Part shown: positions 56,360 to 64,000 of the stretch, piece by piece
Numbering within the stretch: the stretch's first letter is position 1
Layout of the letters: each line of letters starts with the position of its first letter
Assembly: GCF_027158205.1 (NCBI RefSeq)
Contig: NZ_JAPVLU010000008.1
Coordinates: 165,769 to 229,768 of the forward strand
DNA from: Streptomyces sp. H39-S7
Lineage (GTDB): Bacteria; Actinomycetota; Actinomycetes; Streptomycetales; Streptomycetaceae
Length of the DNA: 64,000 nucleotides
Direction: 5' to 3'
Translations under genes and position numbers: made by a program
The notes under the pieces: generated by a model
The model's input: the letters and a program-made list of their open reading frames with translations, nothing else
Database searches by the model: none
Told to the model about the DNA's origin: nothing

Positions 56360-58048
56360 GTGGGGGGACACTTGACCGTCGACCATTTGCCGCAACCACC
56401 GTCGGATCACGAGCTCTACTGGTACTTCGGGCCACAGCGCCGGTGGGTGCTGATCTGCACCTCGCTCGCCTTCGTGTTCACGGCGGCGACCATGTTCACC
56501 TTCGCACTGCGGACACCGGCCCTGTGGGCCTTCCTCGCGGTACTACTGCTCAACCTCGTCGCGCTGGCCCTCTCCTCCGTCAACAGCCTGCGCCAGCGGC
56601 GGTTGACCCGGCACTCGCACGAAGTACTGACCAAGGCCTGGCACCCGGCCGAACTGCCGGACGTCGACCTCTACCTGCCGACCTGCGGCGAGCCGCTCGC
56701 CGTCCTGGAGAACGCCTACCGGGCCGTCGCCGCCGTCGACTGGGCCGGGACGCTGACCGTCTGGGTACTCGACGACGCCGACCGCGCCGAGGTGGCAGCC
56801 CTGGCAGCCGCGCACGGCTACCGGTACGTCGTCCGCCCGGACCGCGGCCACCTGAAGAAGGCCGGCAACCTCAACCACGCGCTCACCGTGAGCTCCGGGC
56901 GGTACATCGCCATCCTGGACGCGGACTTCGCGCCCCGCCCGGACTTCCTGCACCACCTGGTCCCGTACTTCGCCGACCCGGGGATCGGCATCGTCCAGAG
57001 CCCGCAGTGCTTCGACACCGACGAGTCGATGGACTGGATCCAGCGCGCCGCCGGCTCGGCCCAGGAATGGTTCTTCCGGTGGATCCAGCCGTCGCGGGAC
57101 GCCAGCGACGCGGCCATCTGCTGCGGCAGCAACGCGGTCTACCGGCGCACCGCGATCGACGCGGCCGGCGGCTTCGCCAAGCTCGACCACAGCGAGGACC
57201 TGTACACCGGACTCGCCCTCTACGAGCAGGGGTTCCGCACCCTCTACGTCCCGGTGCTGGTCGCCAAGGGCACCTCGCCGGACAACCTCTCGTCCTTCGT
57301 CAACCAGCAGTACCGCTGGGCGATGGGCAATCTGCACCTGATCAAGAACTCCGACCTCAAGCGCATGGGCGCGCCCTGGCGGATGCGGCTGTGCTTCTAC
57401 GAGGGCATCGTCGGTTACCTGACCGCGGCGGTGAACACGTTCGCCGCTCCGCTGCCGCCGCTGGTGATGATGTTCCGGTACCCGGACCAGATACGCCCCT
57501 GGCACGTCCTGCCGCTGCTCGCGCCCCTGTGGCTCTGGCATGTGCTGCTGCCCCGGATCAGCCACACCCGGTGGCGCGTCGAGGTCATCCGCGCCAACGT
57601 CCTGACGAGCGTCGCCGCCGCCGCCGCGTTCCTGCACACACTGCGCGGCCACAGTGCCGCCTGGGTTCCCACCGGCGTCGGCCGGGTGAAACCCAGCGGC
57701 ATGGCCAGGAAAGTGGTGCTGGTCTCGCTCGCCTGGCTCATCGGATCCATCGGCGCAGCCGCGGCCGGACTCGCCCTGTCCGTCAGCCGCAACGGCTGGA
57801 TGCCCAACTGGGGATTGGGCCTGTACCTCCTGGTGCAGTGCCAGATCGGCCTCCCGCTGGTCCGTGACCTGATCATCGAACTGCGGCCGGCCAAGGCCGC
57901 TTCCGCGACCGTACGGGCCGCCCGCCCGGCCCGGCTCGGCATGCTGCCCAGGCGCTGGCCCGAAGCACTGGCCGCCACCTCACTTCTCCTGCTCACCGCC
58001 CTGCTCGCCTCCGGATGGGTCAGTCCCATGCTTCCCTGGCTGAGCTGA
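56360..58048 (+). CDS. Processive family 2 glycosyltransferase (cellulose/beta-glucan synthase-like)
   Basis: The 562-residue membrane protein has two N-terminal helices (WVLICTSLAFVFTAATMFTF and LWAFLAVLLLNLVALALSS), a cytoplasmic GT-A domain, and several C-terminal helices. It carries the processive D,D,ED,QxxRW set: LDDAD at 137-141, DAD at 187-189, ED at 279-280 and QQYRW at 316-320. KKAGNLNHAL precedes the second Asp. There is no PilZ domain, so no sign of direct c-di-GMP control. It would polymerise a UDP-sugar (or GDP-sugar) into a beta-linked glycan and export it. GTG 56360 is used; TTG 56372 is possible. The acyltransferase/GH16 fusion follows after 16 nt. Confidence 0.9.
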   Translation: MGGHLTVDHLPQPPSDHELYWYFGPQRRWVLICTSLAFVFTAATMFTFALRTPALWAFLAVLLLNLVALALSSVNSLRQRRLTRHSHEVLTKAWHPAELPDVDLYLPTCGEPLAVLENAYRAVAAVDWAGTLTVWVLDDADRAEVAALAAAHGYRYVVRPDRGHLKKAGNLNHALTVSSGRYIAILDADFAPRPDFLHHLVPYFADPGIGIVQSPQCFDTDESMDWIQRAAGSAQEWFFRWIQPSRDASDAAICCGSNAVYRRTAIDAAGGFAKLDHSEDLYTGLALYEQGFRTLYVPVLVAKGTSPDNLSSFVNQQYRWAMGNLHLIKNSDLKRMGAPWRMRLCFYEGIVGYLTAAVNTFAAPLPPLVMMFRYPDQIRPWHVLPLLAPLWLWHVLLPRISHTRWRVEVIRANVLTSVAAAAAFLHTLRGHSAAWVPTGVGRVKPSGMARKVVLVSLAWLIGSIGAAAAGLALSVSRNGWMPNWGLGLYLLVQCQIGLPLVRDLIIELRPAKAASATVRAARPARLGMLPRRWPEALAATSLLLLTALLASGWVSPMLPWLS

Positions 58049-58064
58049 AAGGTCCTCGCACCCA

Positions 58065-61061
58065 ATGTCTTCCACCACGGTTCCGGGCCGACATCCGGAG
58101 ACCGCCGACCGTTCCGGCCGCCCGACCCACGGGTCGGACCCCACGAGAAGCCGGAGAGTGGCGTCCTCCGCCCCCGGCTTCCGCCCCGACATCGAGGGTC
58201 TGCGCGCCGCGGCCGTACTCGCCGTGCTCGCCTTCCACGCCGAACTGCCCGGCCTGAGCGGCGGGTTCGTCGGCGTCGACATCTTCTTCGTCATCTCCGG
58301 CTACCTGATCACCGGACTGCTGATCCGGGAAGCGGCCACGACCGGCCGCATCCGCCTCGGCGAGTTCTTCTCCCGCAGAGCCCGCAGACTGCTGCCCTCG
58401 GCGGCCGTGGTCCTGGGCGCGACCGCGCTGGCGGCGGCCTGGCTCACCGTCCCGCTGCGCCGTACCGACCTCGAGTACGACGTCCTCGCCGCCGCCCTGT
58501 CCACCGCCAACTGGCGCTTCGTCTCCCAGCAGACCGACTACCTGGCCGCCGGACGCGACCCGAGCCCGCTGCTGCACTTCTGGTCACTCGCCGTGGAGGA
58601 GCAGTTCTACCTGTTCTGGGGCCCGCTGCTCGCCCTGATCGTCTTCGTGGTGCTCAGGACGTCCCGCCGTGGCCGGGCCGTGCGGTCGGCCGTGTTCGCG
58701 GTCACCGCCCTGCTGACGTTCGGCTCGTTCCTCCTGGCGCTGCACTGGACGCACTCCTCCGTCTCCCTGGCCTACCTCGGAACACCGTCCCGCGCCTGGC
58801 AGTTCGGGGTCGGAGCGCTGCTGGCACTGACCCCGTGGCACCGGGTGCGCGGACTGCCGCTGATCCGCCCGGTGTGCGGGTGGGCCGGGGCGGCCGCCAT
58901 CGTGTGGTGCGTGACGCGGTACGACGCCGCCACGCCGTACCCGGGTTACGCCGCGCTCCTGCCGACGCTCGCCGCCGCCGCGATCATCCTGGCGGGCACC
59001 GGCGACGCGGACACGACGGACCGCGCCACCGCGTACGGCGTCGACCGGATCCTGCGCGGCCGGGTGCCCCGGGCGGTCGGACGTCTCTCCTACACCCTCT
59101 ACCTGTGGCACTGGCCGGTACTCGTCCTCGCCGAGGCCCGGCTGGGAACGCTCGGCTGGCCCGCCAGAGCGGCGCTGACCGCGGCCTGCGCACTGCCCGC
59201 CCTGGCGACGACGCGCTGGATCGAACAGCCGCTGCGCCGCAGCAGGACCGTCTCCGAATACCCGCGGCGCGGCCTCGCGCTGGGCATCGCTTCGGTCGTC
59301 CTGCCGGTGGTCCTGGCACTGGTGGTCGGCACCGGGACGATGAACCTGCTCGCGTCGGCTCCGTCCTTCGACCCGAAGGGCCTGCCGCCGGGCGCGGCCG
59401 ACGGCAGGTCGCTGCTGTCGCGGACCGGCACCCCGCTCGAGGACGGCCCGCCGGTGCCGGGCGCCGTCCAGGCCCGCAAGGACTTCCCACCGGACGGCGC
59501 GTGCGAGGTGGCGCCCACCGCGACCACCAGCCCGCCCTGCCTGTTCGGCGCGACCACCAGCAAGGACCGGATCGTCCTGCTCGGCGACTCGCACGCCGGC
59601 CAGTGGTTCTCCCCCTTGCTGGGCATCGCCGCCGAACGCGGCTGGGCGCTGCAGGAACTGGTGAAGCAGGGCTGCCCGCTACCGCACCTGACCGTCAAGA
59701 ACCCGCAACTGGGCCGCACGTACACCGAGTGCGACACCTGGCGCGCGAACAGCCTGTCCCGGCTGCGCCAGGGACCAAAACCCAGGCTCGTCGTCGTCGC
59801 GTCGCTCAACCGCTACACCGACGACCGGAAGCTCCTCACCGCGGGCTGGGAGAAGACCCTGACGCCGCTGCGCGCCCTCGGCGTGCCCATCGTCTACGTC
59901 CAGGACACACCCATTCCCGGGACGGACGTCCCGGCCTGCGTCTCCGGACACACCCAGGACCCGGACGCGTGTGCGTTCGACCGTGCCGCCGCGCAATGGC
60001 CCGACCCGCTCGCGGCATCGATCGCGGCCGGCCGGCTGCCGGGCGTGCGGGCCGTCGAGGTGAACTCCGTGCTGTGCCCGGGAGCGGGCCCAACCTGCCC
60101 GGCGGTGCTGGAACGGATCCTGCTGTACCGGGACGACGCGCACCTGACCAACGTCGCCGCCACCGTACTGGCGCCCCGGCTCAAGCGGCTGCTGACGGAC
60201 GCCGGCGCCCTTCCCGGTCCGGGCACGCTGCCTCCGGACCGGTGGACGCAGCTGCTCAGGGACGACTTCGACGGACCGGCCGGCAGCCGCCCGTCGGCTG
60301 CGAAATGGCAGTACGACCTCGGCACCTGCTACCCCGGCTGCCCGGCCGCCCAGTGGGGAACCGGGGAGATCGAGACCATGACCGACTCGACGGACAACGT
60401 CCGGCTGGACGGGAAGGGCGCGCTGGAGATCGTGCCCCGACTGCGGAACGGGCAGTGGACCTCGGGCCGCATCGAGTCCAGACGCTCCGACTTCGCCCCG
60501 CCGCCCGGCGGAGTGCTGCGGATCGAGGCCTCGATCGCGCTGCCCGATGTCACCGGGCCCGCGGCGGCCGGCTACTGGCCGGCCTTCTGGACCCTGGGCT
60601 CCGGACTGCGCAACGGCTACACCGGCTGGCCCGCCATCGGTGAACTCGACGTCATGGAGAACGTCAACGGCCGCGACTCCGTCTTCGGGACCATGCACTG
60701 CGGCACCCTCGAAAGCGGCCCGTGCAAGGAACCCCAGGGGCTGGGCTCGGGAGACCGCTCCTGCCCCGACTGCCGGACGGCGTTCCACACCTACGCCCTG
60801 GAGGTCGACCTCACCGCCGGTGCGGAACAGGTCCGCTGGTACCTCGACGGACACGCGTTCCACCAGGTGACCGCGGCCCAGATGGACCCCAGGACCTGGG
60901 ACGACGCCGTGCACCACGGTCTGTTCCTGATCCTGAACGTCGCCGTCGGAGGCAACCTCCCCGCCGCGTTCGGTGCCACCGCGGGGCCCGCCACCGCACC
61001 GGGCCACCCGATGCGCGTGGGGTACGTCGCCGTCTCGGCGCGAGGAGGCGCCCACTCCTGA
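58065..61061 (+). CDS. Acyltransferase 3 - SGNH - GH16 trifunctional fusion protein
   Basis: A 998-residue three-domain protein. Residues ~39-400 are a membrane acyltransferase-3 (OafA type): FRPDIEGLRAAAVLAVLAFH with His58, GGFVGVDIFFVISGYLITG, FWSLAVEEQFYLFWG. Residues ~490-720 are an SGNH esterase/transferase domain with GDSH (Ser509) and DDAH (Asp690/His693). Residues ~727-998 are a GH16 domain, LLRDDFDGPAGSRPSAAKWQ onward, with the catalytic E860-L-D862-V-M-E865 signature (GELDVMENVNG) intact. It would transfer acyl groups to an exported glycan and cut or rearrange beta-glucan outside the membrane. AT3-SGNH proteins are common; the added GH16 is not. Coupled downstream of the processive glycosyltransferase. 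Confidence 0.9.
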   Translation: MSSTTVPGRHPETADRSGRPTHGSDPTRSRRVASSAPGFRPDIEGLRAAAVLAVLAFHAELPGLSGGFVGVDIFFVISGYLITGLLIREAATTGRIRLGEFFSRRARRLLPSAAVVLGATALAAAWLTVPLRRTDLEYDVLAAALSTANWRFVSQQTDYLAAGRDPSPLLHFWSLAVEEQFYLFWGPLLALIVFVVLRTSRRGRAVRSAVFAVTALLTFGSFLLALHWTHSSVSLAYLGTPSRAWQFGVGALLALTPWHRVRGLPLIRPVCGWAGAAAIVWCVTRYDAATPYPGYAALLPTLAAAAIILAGTGDADTTDRATAYGVDRILRGRVPRAVGRLSYTLYLWHWPVLVLAEARLGTLGWPARAALTAACALPALATTRWIEQPLRRSRTVSEYPRRGLALGIASVVLPVVLALVVGTGTMNLLASAPSFDPKGLPPGAADGRSLLSRTGTPLEDGPPVPGAVQARKDFPPDGACEVAPTATTSPPCLFGATTSKDRIVLLGDSHAGQWFSPLLGIAAERGWALQELVKQGCPLPHLTVKNPQLGRTYTECDTWRANSLSRLRQGPKPRLVVVASLNRYTDDRKLLTAGWEKTLTPLRALGVPIVYVQDTPIPGTDVPACVSGHTQDPDACAFDRAAAQWPDPLAASIAAGRLPGVRAVEVNSVLCPGAGPTCPAVLERILLYRDDAHLTNVAATVLAPRLKRLLTDAGALPGPGTLPPDRWTQLLRDDFDGPAGSRPSAAKWQYDLGTCYPGCPAAQWGTGEIETMTDSTDNVRLDGKGALEIVPRLRNGQWTSGRIESRRSDFAPPPGGVLRIEASIALPDVTGPAAAGYWPAFWTLGSGLRNGYTGWPAIGELDVMENVNGRDSVFGTMHCGTLESGPCKEPQGLGSGDRSCPDCRTAFHTYALEVDLTAGAEQVRWYLDGHAFHQVTAAQMDPRTWDDAVHHGLFLILNVAVGGNLPAAFGATAGPATAPGHPMRVGYVAVSARGGAHS

Positions 61062-61086
61062 CAGCGGCGCGGGGCAGCGCGCCCGC

Positions 61087-61116
61087 CGGCCCGCACGGGC
61101 TCCACCGTGCGGGCCG
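61087..61116. terminator. Bidirectional hairpin terminator
   Basis: A perfect 12-bp stem (61087-61098 with 61105-61116) and a 6-nt loop separate the convergent fusion gene and SDR gene. Confidence 0.78.
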
Positions 61117-61155
61117 AAGGCGCGTGGGCCGGGCTCTGCCGTCCCCTGACAGCGG

Positions 61156-61926
61156 TCAGCTGGGGAACATGCCCGCGGTGGCGTTGACCCAGGTCCCGGT
61201 GATGGAGACACCGGCATCGGAGGCGAGGAACGTCGCCAGCGCGGCGATGTCGGCGATCCGCGGCGAGCGCTTCGTCATCCGCATGCTGTCCAGGTGGCCC
61301 ACCAGGCCCTGCACCGCGGCCTCGTCCATGCCGGTGGCGCCGGCGGCGGCCAGCTTCTCCGGTGTCAGGCTGTCGGCGACACCGGCCGTCCAGATCCCGC
61401 AGACACGGACTCCGGCCGGACCGATCTCCTGGGCGAACTGGCGGATCAGCGCGTCCAGAGCGCCGTCGGCCGCGGCGGTGCCGCCCATCATCGGGCTGCC
61501 GTTGGCGGACCCGCTGTTCAGCGACAGGATCACGCCCGAGCCCTGCGGCACCATCCGGCGGGCGGCCGCCCGCGCGGTGATGAACTGGCAGGCGATGCCC
61601 TGGACGACCGGCCGGGTGTAGTCCTCGAGCGACATCTCCATGAGCGGCACGCCCTGGAAGTCGCCCCTGGGCACGAGGTTGACGGAGACGTCCAGCCGGC
61701 CGGCCCGCTCGACGACCGAGGCCGCGTGGGCCTCGACGGCCTGTTCGTCCCGGGCGTCGAGCACGTCGTACTCGGCACCGACCTCGGTGGCGGTCCTCTT
61801 CAGTGTGGCCTCCGTACGGCCGACGAGGAACACCCGCGCGCCGGCCTCGGTGTAGGCCTTCGCGACGCCCGCACCCAGCGAACCGGCTCCGCCGTAGACG
61901 ACCGCGACCTTGTTCTGCAGCATCAT
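61156..61926 (-). CDS. SDR-fold protein lacking the catalytic Tyr and Lys
   Basis: A 256-residue Rossmann protein with VAVVYGGAGSLGAGVAKAYT (cofactor glycine motif present) and RVFLVGRTEATLKRTA. The usual NNAG is replaced by NLVP, and at the YxxxK position the sequence is T150-AAA-D154 (GGTAAADGALDALIRQFAQE). The rest keeps the SDR shape to FLASDAGVSITGTWVNA. It probably binds NAD(P) or a ligand but cannot use standard SDR chemistry. ATG 61926 lies six bases after GAGGGA; ATG 61932 is too close to it. It is divergent from the next SDR gene. Confidence 0.85.
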   Translation of the reverse strand: MMLQNKVAVVYGGAGSLGAGVAKAYTEAGARVFLVGRTEATLKRTATEVGAEYDVLDARDEQAVEAHAASVVERAGRLDVSVNLVPRGDFQGVPLMEMSLEDYTRPVVQGIACQFITARAAARRMVPQGSGVILSLNSGSANGSPMMGGTAAADGALDALIRQFAQEIGPAGVRVCGIWTAGVADSLTPEKLAAAGATGMDEAAVQGLVGHLDSMRMTKRSPRIADIAALATFLASDAGVSITGTWVNATAGMFPS

Positions 61927-62157
61927 GCTCATTCCCTCGATCAAGGGCGCCGTGCACGCCCGTCACCCTGTACGACGTACCCGGCGCGCGAACTCATCGG
62001 TCGCCGCCGCCCGGTCACCACATCATCGGTAGCCCGAACGCGGCGAACTCCCCCGGCGCTCTTCCCCGTACCCGATAGACGGTGCCCCGACAGATGGTGC
62101 CTCGATCGGATCCGCCCCGGGCACCATCCGAACAGGTTCGCCCTCTAGGGTGCTGGG

Positions 62158-62937
62158 ATGACCTCGCAGGGATATCTCTCCGACCTGTTCTCGCTGGACG
62201 GCCGCGTCGCCGTGGTGACCGGTGGCAGCTCCGGCATTGGCCGGGCCATCACCGGAGCGCTGGCCCGCGCCGGGGCGAGTGTCGTGGTCGTGGCCCGCAG
62301 AGAGGCGGAGCTGGCCGACACGGTCGACGAGTTGTCGGCCGACGGCTGCCGGGCGGCCTGGGTGAGTGCCGACCTGGCCACCGGCGACGGGGTCCGCACC
62401 GGGGCGGAGGAGGCAGCCGCGGCGTTCGGAGAACCCGACATCCTCGTCAACTGTGCCGGGATCAACCTGCGGCCGCCGATGGCCGAGTTGGACGACACGG
62501 TGTGGGACGCCACGATGGCGGTGAACCTGAAGGCGCCCTTCCTGCTGGGACAGCGGTTCGGTCCCGGCATGGCCGAGCGGGGCTTCGGGCGCATCATCCA
62601 CATCACCTCGCAGCAGGCCCACCGGGCGTTCGTCCAGAGCGGCGTCTACGGCGTCTCCAAGGGGGCGCTGGAGTCGCTGGCCCGGTCGCAGGCCGAGGCG
62701 TGGTCGCCGCACGGCGTCACGTGCAACACCCTCGTGCCGGGGTTCGTGATGACGCCGCTGAACGTGCGGCTGTCGTCGGACCCCGACAGGGTCGCGGCGC
62801 TGGCCGCGCGCACGATGGTGGGGCGCAACGGCCTGGCCGAGGACTTCGCGGGCGCCGCGGTGTTCCTGGCGAGCCGCGCCTCCGCCTATGTGACGGGTCA
62901 GGCGATCTTCGTCGACGGCGGGATGTCCGTGCACTGA
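62158..62937 (+). CDS. Short-chain dehydrogenase/reductase (gluconate 5-dehydrogenase-like)
   Basis: The 259-residue enzyme is a standard classical SDR: VAVVTGGSSGIGRAITGALA, ILVNCAGINLRPPMAEL, IIHITSQQAHRAFVQSGVYG with the VSK following (YxxxK), NTLVPGFVMTPLN and YVTGQAIFVDGGMSVH. The style fits gluconate 5-dehydrogenase or 3-oxoacyl reductase relatives. It is divergent from the atypical SDR gene, across a 231-bp gap. Confidence 0.9.
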   Translation: MTSQGYLSDLFSLDGRVAVVTGGSSGIGRAITGALARAGASVVVVARREAELADTVDELSADGCRAAWVSADLATGDGVRTGAEEAAAAFGEPDILVNCAGINLRPPMAELDDTVWDATMAVNLKAPFLLGQRFGPGMAERGFGRIIHITSQQAHRAFVQSGVYGVSKGALESLARSQAEAWSPHGVTCNTLVPGFVMTPLNVRLSSDPDRVAALAARTMVGRNGLAEDFAGAAVFLASRASAYVTGQAIFVDGGMSVH

Positions 62938-62951
62938 GACCGGAGCCGGGG

Positions 62952-62982
62952 CGGGACGCGGTGGTGAACGGATCGCGTCCCG
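62952..62982. terminator. Hairpin between convergent SDR and hydrolase genes
   Basis: CGGGACGCG and its complement (62952-62960 and 62974-62982) form a 9-bp stem with a 13-nt loop. Confidence 0.5.
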
Positions 62983-62998
62983 TCCCGTCCCCGAGCGC

Positions 62999-63694
62999 TC
63001 AGATCCAGCCGTCGAGCGAGGCCATGAAGCCGGCGAAGTCGTCACGGTGGACGCAGTGCCCGGCGCCCTTGACCGTGCGGATCTCGAAGCCGTTGGCCAG
63101 CAGTTCCTCGGCGGTCTCCGGGCTGATGCACAAGCTCGGATCGGCCAGCTGCACCAGGGACGGCACGACGGCGCCCGACGGCAGGTACCCGAGGGCGGTG
63201 CCCTTCTCGGTGACGGCGAAGAACTCCTTGTCGAACAGGGCGAAGCCGGCCAGTTCGGCCGCGACATCGGCGTCCGACCAGCGCGGATTCATGGTGCGTA
63301 TGCTGTCGCCGGACGCGTTCTCCAGCAGGGCCAGCATGTACGCCGTCGCTTCCGGCGGCAGGTTCTCCAGCCGGAACCCGGGGTCCGAGTAGACCGCGCG
63401 GGCCGGTCGCAACCGGTCGGCGGCGAGGGCGAGGGACAGCCCGCCGAGCGAGTGGCCGATGGCGACGTCCGCACCGGTCGGCAGGTTCTCCACCAGGTCG
63501 TCGGCGAGCAGTTCCGCCCGGTACTCACCGCGCGGGCTGAGGCCGTGCCCGCGCAGGTCGGGGGCGATGACGCGGTAGCCGCGGACGATCAGGTCGTCCT
63601 CCACGGCGTGCCAGGTGCGGTGGTCCGACAGGCCGCCGTGGATGAGCAGCGCGACCTTGTCGCCGTTGCCCCGTTCATGGACGTTGAGCTTCAT
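62999..63694 (-). CDS. Alpha/beta hydrolase
   Basis: A 231-residue hydrolase with oxyanion strand VALLIHGGLSDHRTW, nucleophile elbow VAIGHSLGGLSLAL (Ser), and a C-terminal His in IRTVKGAGHCVHRDDFAGFM. A cap-like helical insert follows VYSDPGFRLENLPPEATAYM. Small esterase or lactonase activity is likely; the substrate is unknown. ATG 63694. An operator-like palindrome lies 36 bp upstream. Confidence 0.87.
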   Translation of the reverse strand: MKLNVHERGNGDKVALLIHGGLSDHRTWHAVEDDLIVRGYRVIAPDLRGHGLSPRGEYRAELLADDLVENLPTGADVAIGHSLGGLSLALAADRLRPARAVYSDPGFRLENLPPEATAYMLALLENASGDSIRTMNPRWSDADVAAELAGFALFDKEFFAVTEKGTALGYLPSGAVVPSLVQLADPSLCISPETAEELLANGFEIRTVKGAGHCVHRDDFAGFMASLDGWI

Positions 63695-63729
63695 GCTTCT
63701 CCTGCCCCGGGTCGGCCCGCGACCCCTTA

Positions 63730-63743
63730 GTTACACGTGTCAC
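63730..63743. promoter_or_regulatory. Operator-like palindrome upstream of the hydrolase gene
   Basis: GTTACACGTGTCAC is palindromic at 12 of 14 positions around ACACGTGT, a style common for TetR-family operators. On the minus strand GTGACA and TAACTA-like hexamers overlap it. Confidence 0.4.
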
Positions 63744-63886
63744 TGTCACGCTACACCCGAGCCGCCCTCCCGCATACGCCACGGCCCGACGCGACGGGCA
63801 GCCTTCCGCCGGCCGGCGGGAGAACGGGGCGCACCACAACCCGCCCCGGGGGGCAACAGTCGTCATCGCAAAGCAAGGCCGCGAAG

Positions 63887-64000
63887 TTAAGAGGCCGACA
63901 GTCCTGTCAACGGTGTGGGTTGTGCTGGCTGCTGGTGATCGTTGTGCATCCAGGCGGGCGCGAGGATGTAGGTCGCGCGGGCGACCTTCTGCAGGAGGCC
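63887..64000 (-). CDS. C-terminal end of an unidentified gene, cut by the window edge
   Basis: The minus-strand frame is open from 64000 to a TAA at 63887-63889 and reads LLQKVARATYILAPAWMHND, then a Gln/Pro/Ser tail. Only 37 residues are visible. It is too short to assign; it could be an ordinary gene end or chance. Confidence 0.3.
   Translation of the reverse strand, partial: GLLQKVARATYILAPAWMHNDHQQPAQPTPLTGLSAS

Noticed and set aside
63695..64000. Insertion-sequence end at the right edge
   Set aside because: No terminal inverted repeat or target duplication can be recognised, and only 37 codons of an unassigned frame are visible.

Overview
The window reads as chromosomal DNA of a Streptomyces or close relative. 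Coding is very GC-rich with strong third-position GC bias, GTG and TTG starts occur, Shine-Dalgarno purine runs are common, and the gene families (LAL regulator, streptogrisin protease, cholesterol oxidase, Tat-exported phospholipase C, chitinase, MmyB-type XRE regulator) are typical of the genus. I see no rRNA, tRNA, CRISPR array or complete insertion sequence. About 54 protein genes are supported, and most run as short operons or singletons separated by strong hairpins.

Layout. 1-3836: the end of a dihydrolipoamide dehydrogenase, a receiver-only response regulator and a large ATPase-LuxR regulator. 3875-12455: a glutaminase with an overlapping I78-type inhibitor gene, then secreted enzymes (an S1 protease, cholesterol oxidase, a GH18 chitinase) interspersed with a small oxidoreductase pair. 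12521-19284: small unknown proteins, an SMP-30 lactonase-like protein, a DedA membrane protein and a large secreted GH3 enzyme with three CBM32-like domains. 19339-21765: an RraA-like protein and a lipoprotein/ATP-grasp pair recalling E. coli YgiB/YgiC.

21755-35192 is a complete L-rhamnose locus. Kinase, bifunctional aldolase/dehydrogenase and isomerase genes lie on the minus strand. A sugar ABC transporter, an arabinose/fucose-isomerase-like gene and two paralogous LacI regulators lie on the plus strand. Between the two arms is a divergent control region with two recognisable promoters and three LacI-type operator-like sites.

35271-50089 is mixed: an XRE regulator coupled to a zinc alcohol dehydrogenase, an MFS pump and TetR pair sharing a perfect 16-bp inverted repeat, a second S1 protease, detoxification-type and modifying enzymes (VOC, DinB, GNAT, methyltransferase, HIT), an ABC exporter, a 53-residue stand-alone chitin-binding-type module, a frameshifted gene and a Tat phospholipase C. 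50138-55359 is a polymorphic toxin system: a 1568-residue RHS protein with a C-terminal nuclease-like domain, translationally coupled to a candidate immunity gene.

55647-61061 holds the most unusual unit. A processive family-2 glycosyltransferase is followed 16 nt later by one protein that fuses a membrane acyltransferase, an SGNH domain and a GH16 glucanase-type domain, with a DasR-like palindrome upstream. I read it as a candidate system for making, acylating and trimming an exported polysaccharide. The window ends with two SDR proteins (one lacking the catalytic Tyr and Lys), an alpha/beta hydrolase and the cut end of an unidentified gene.
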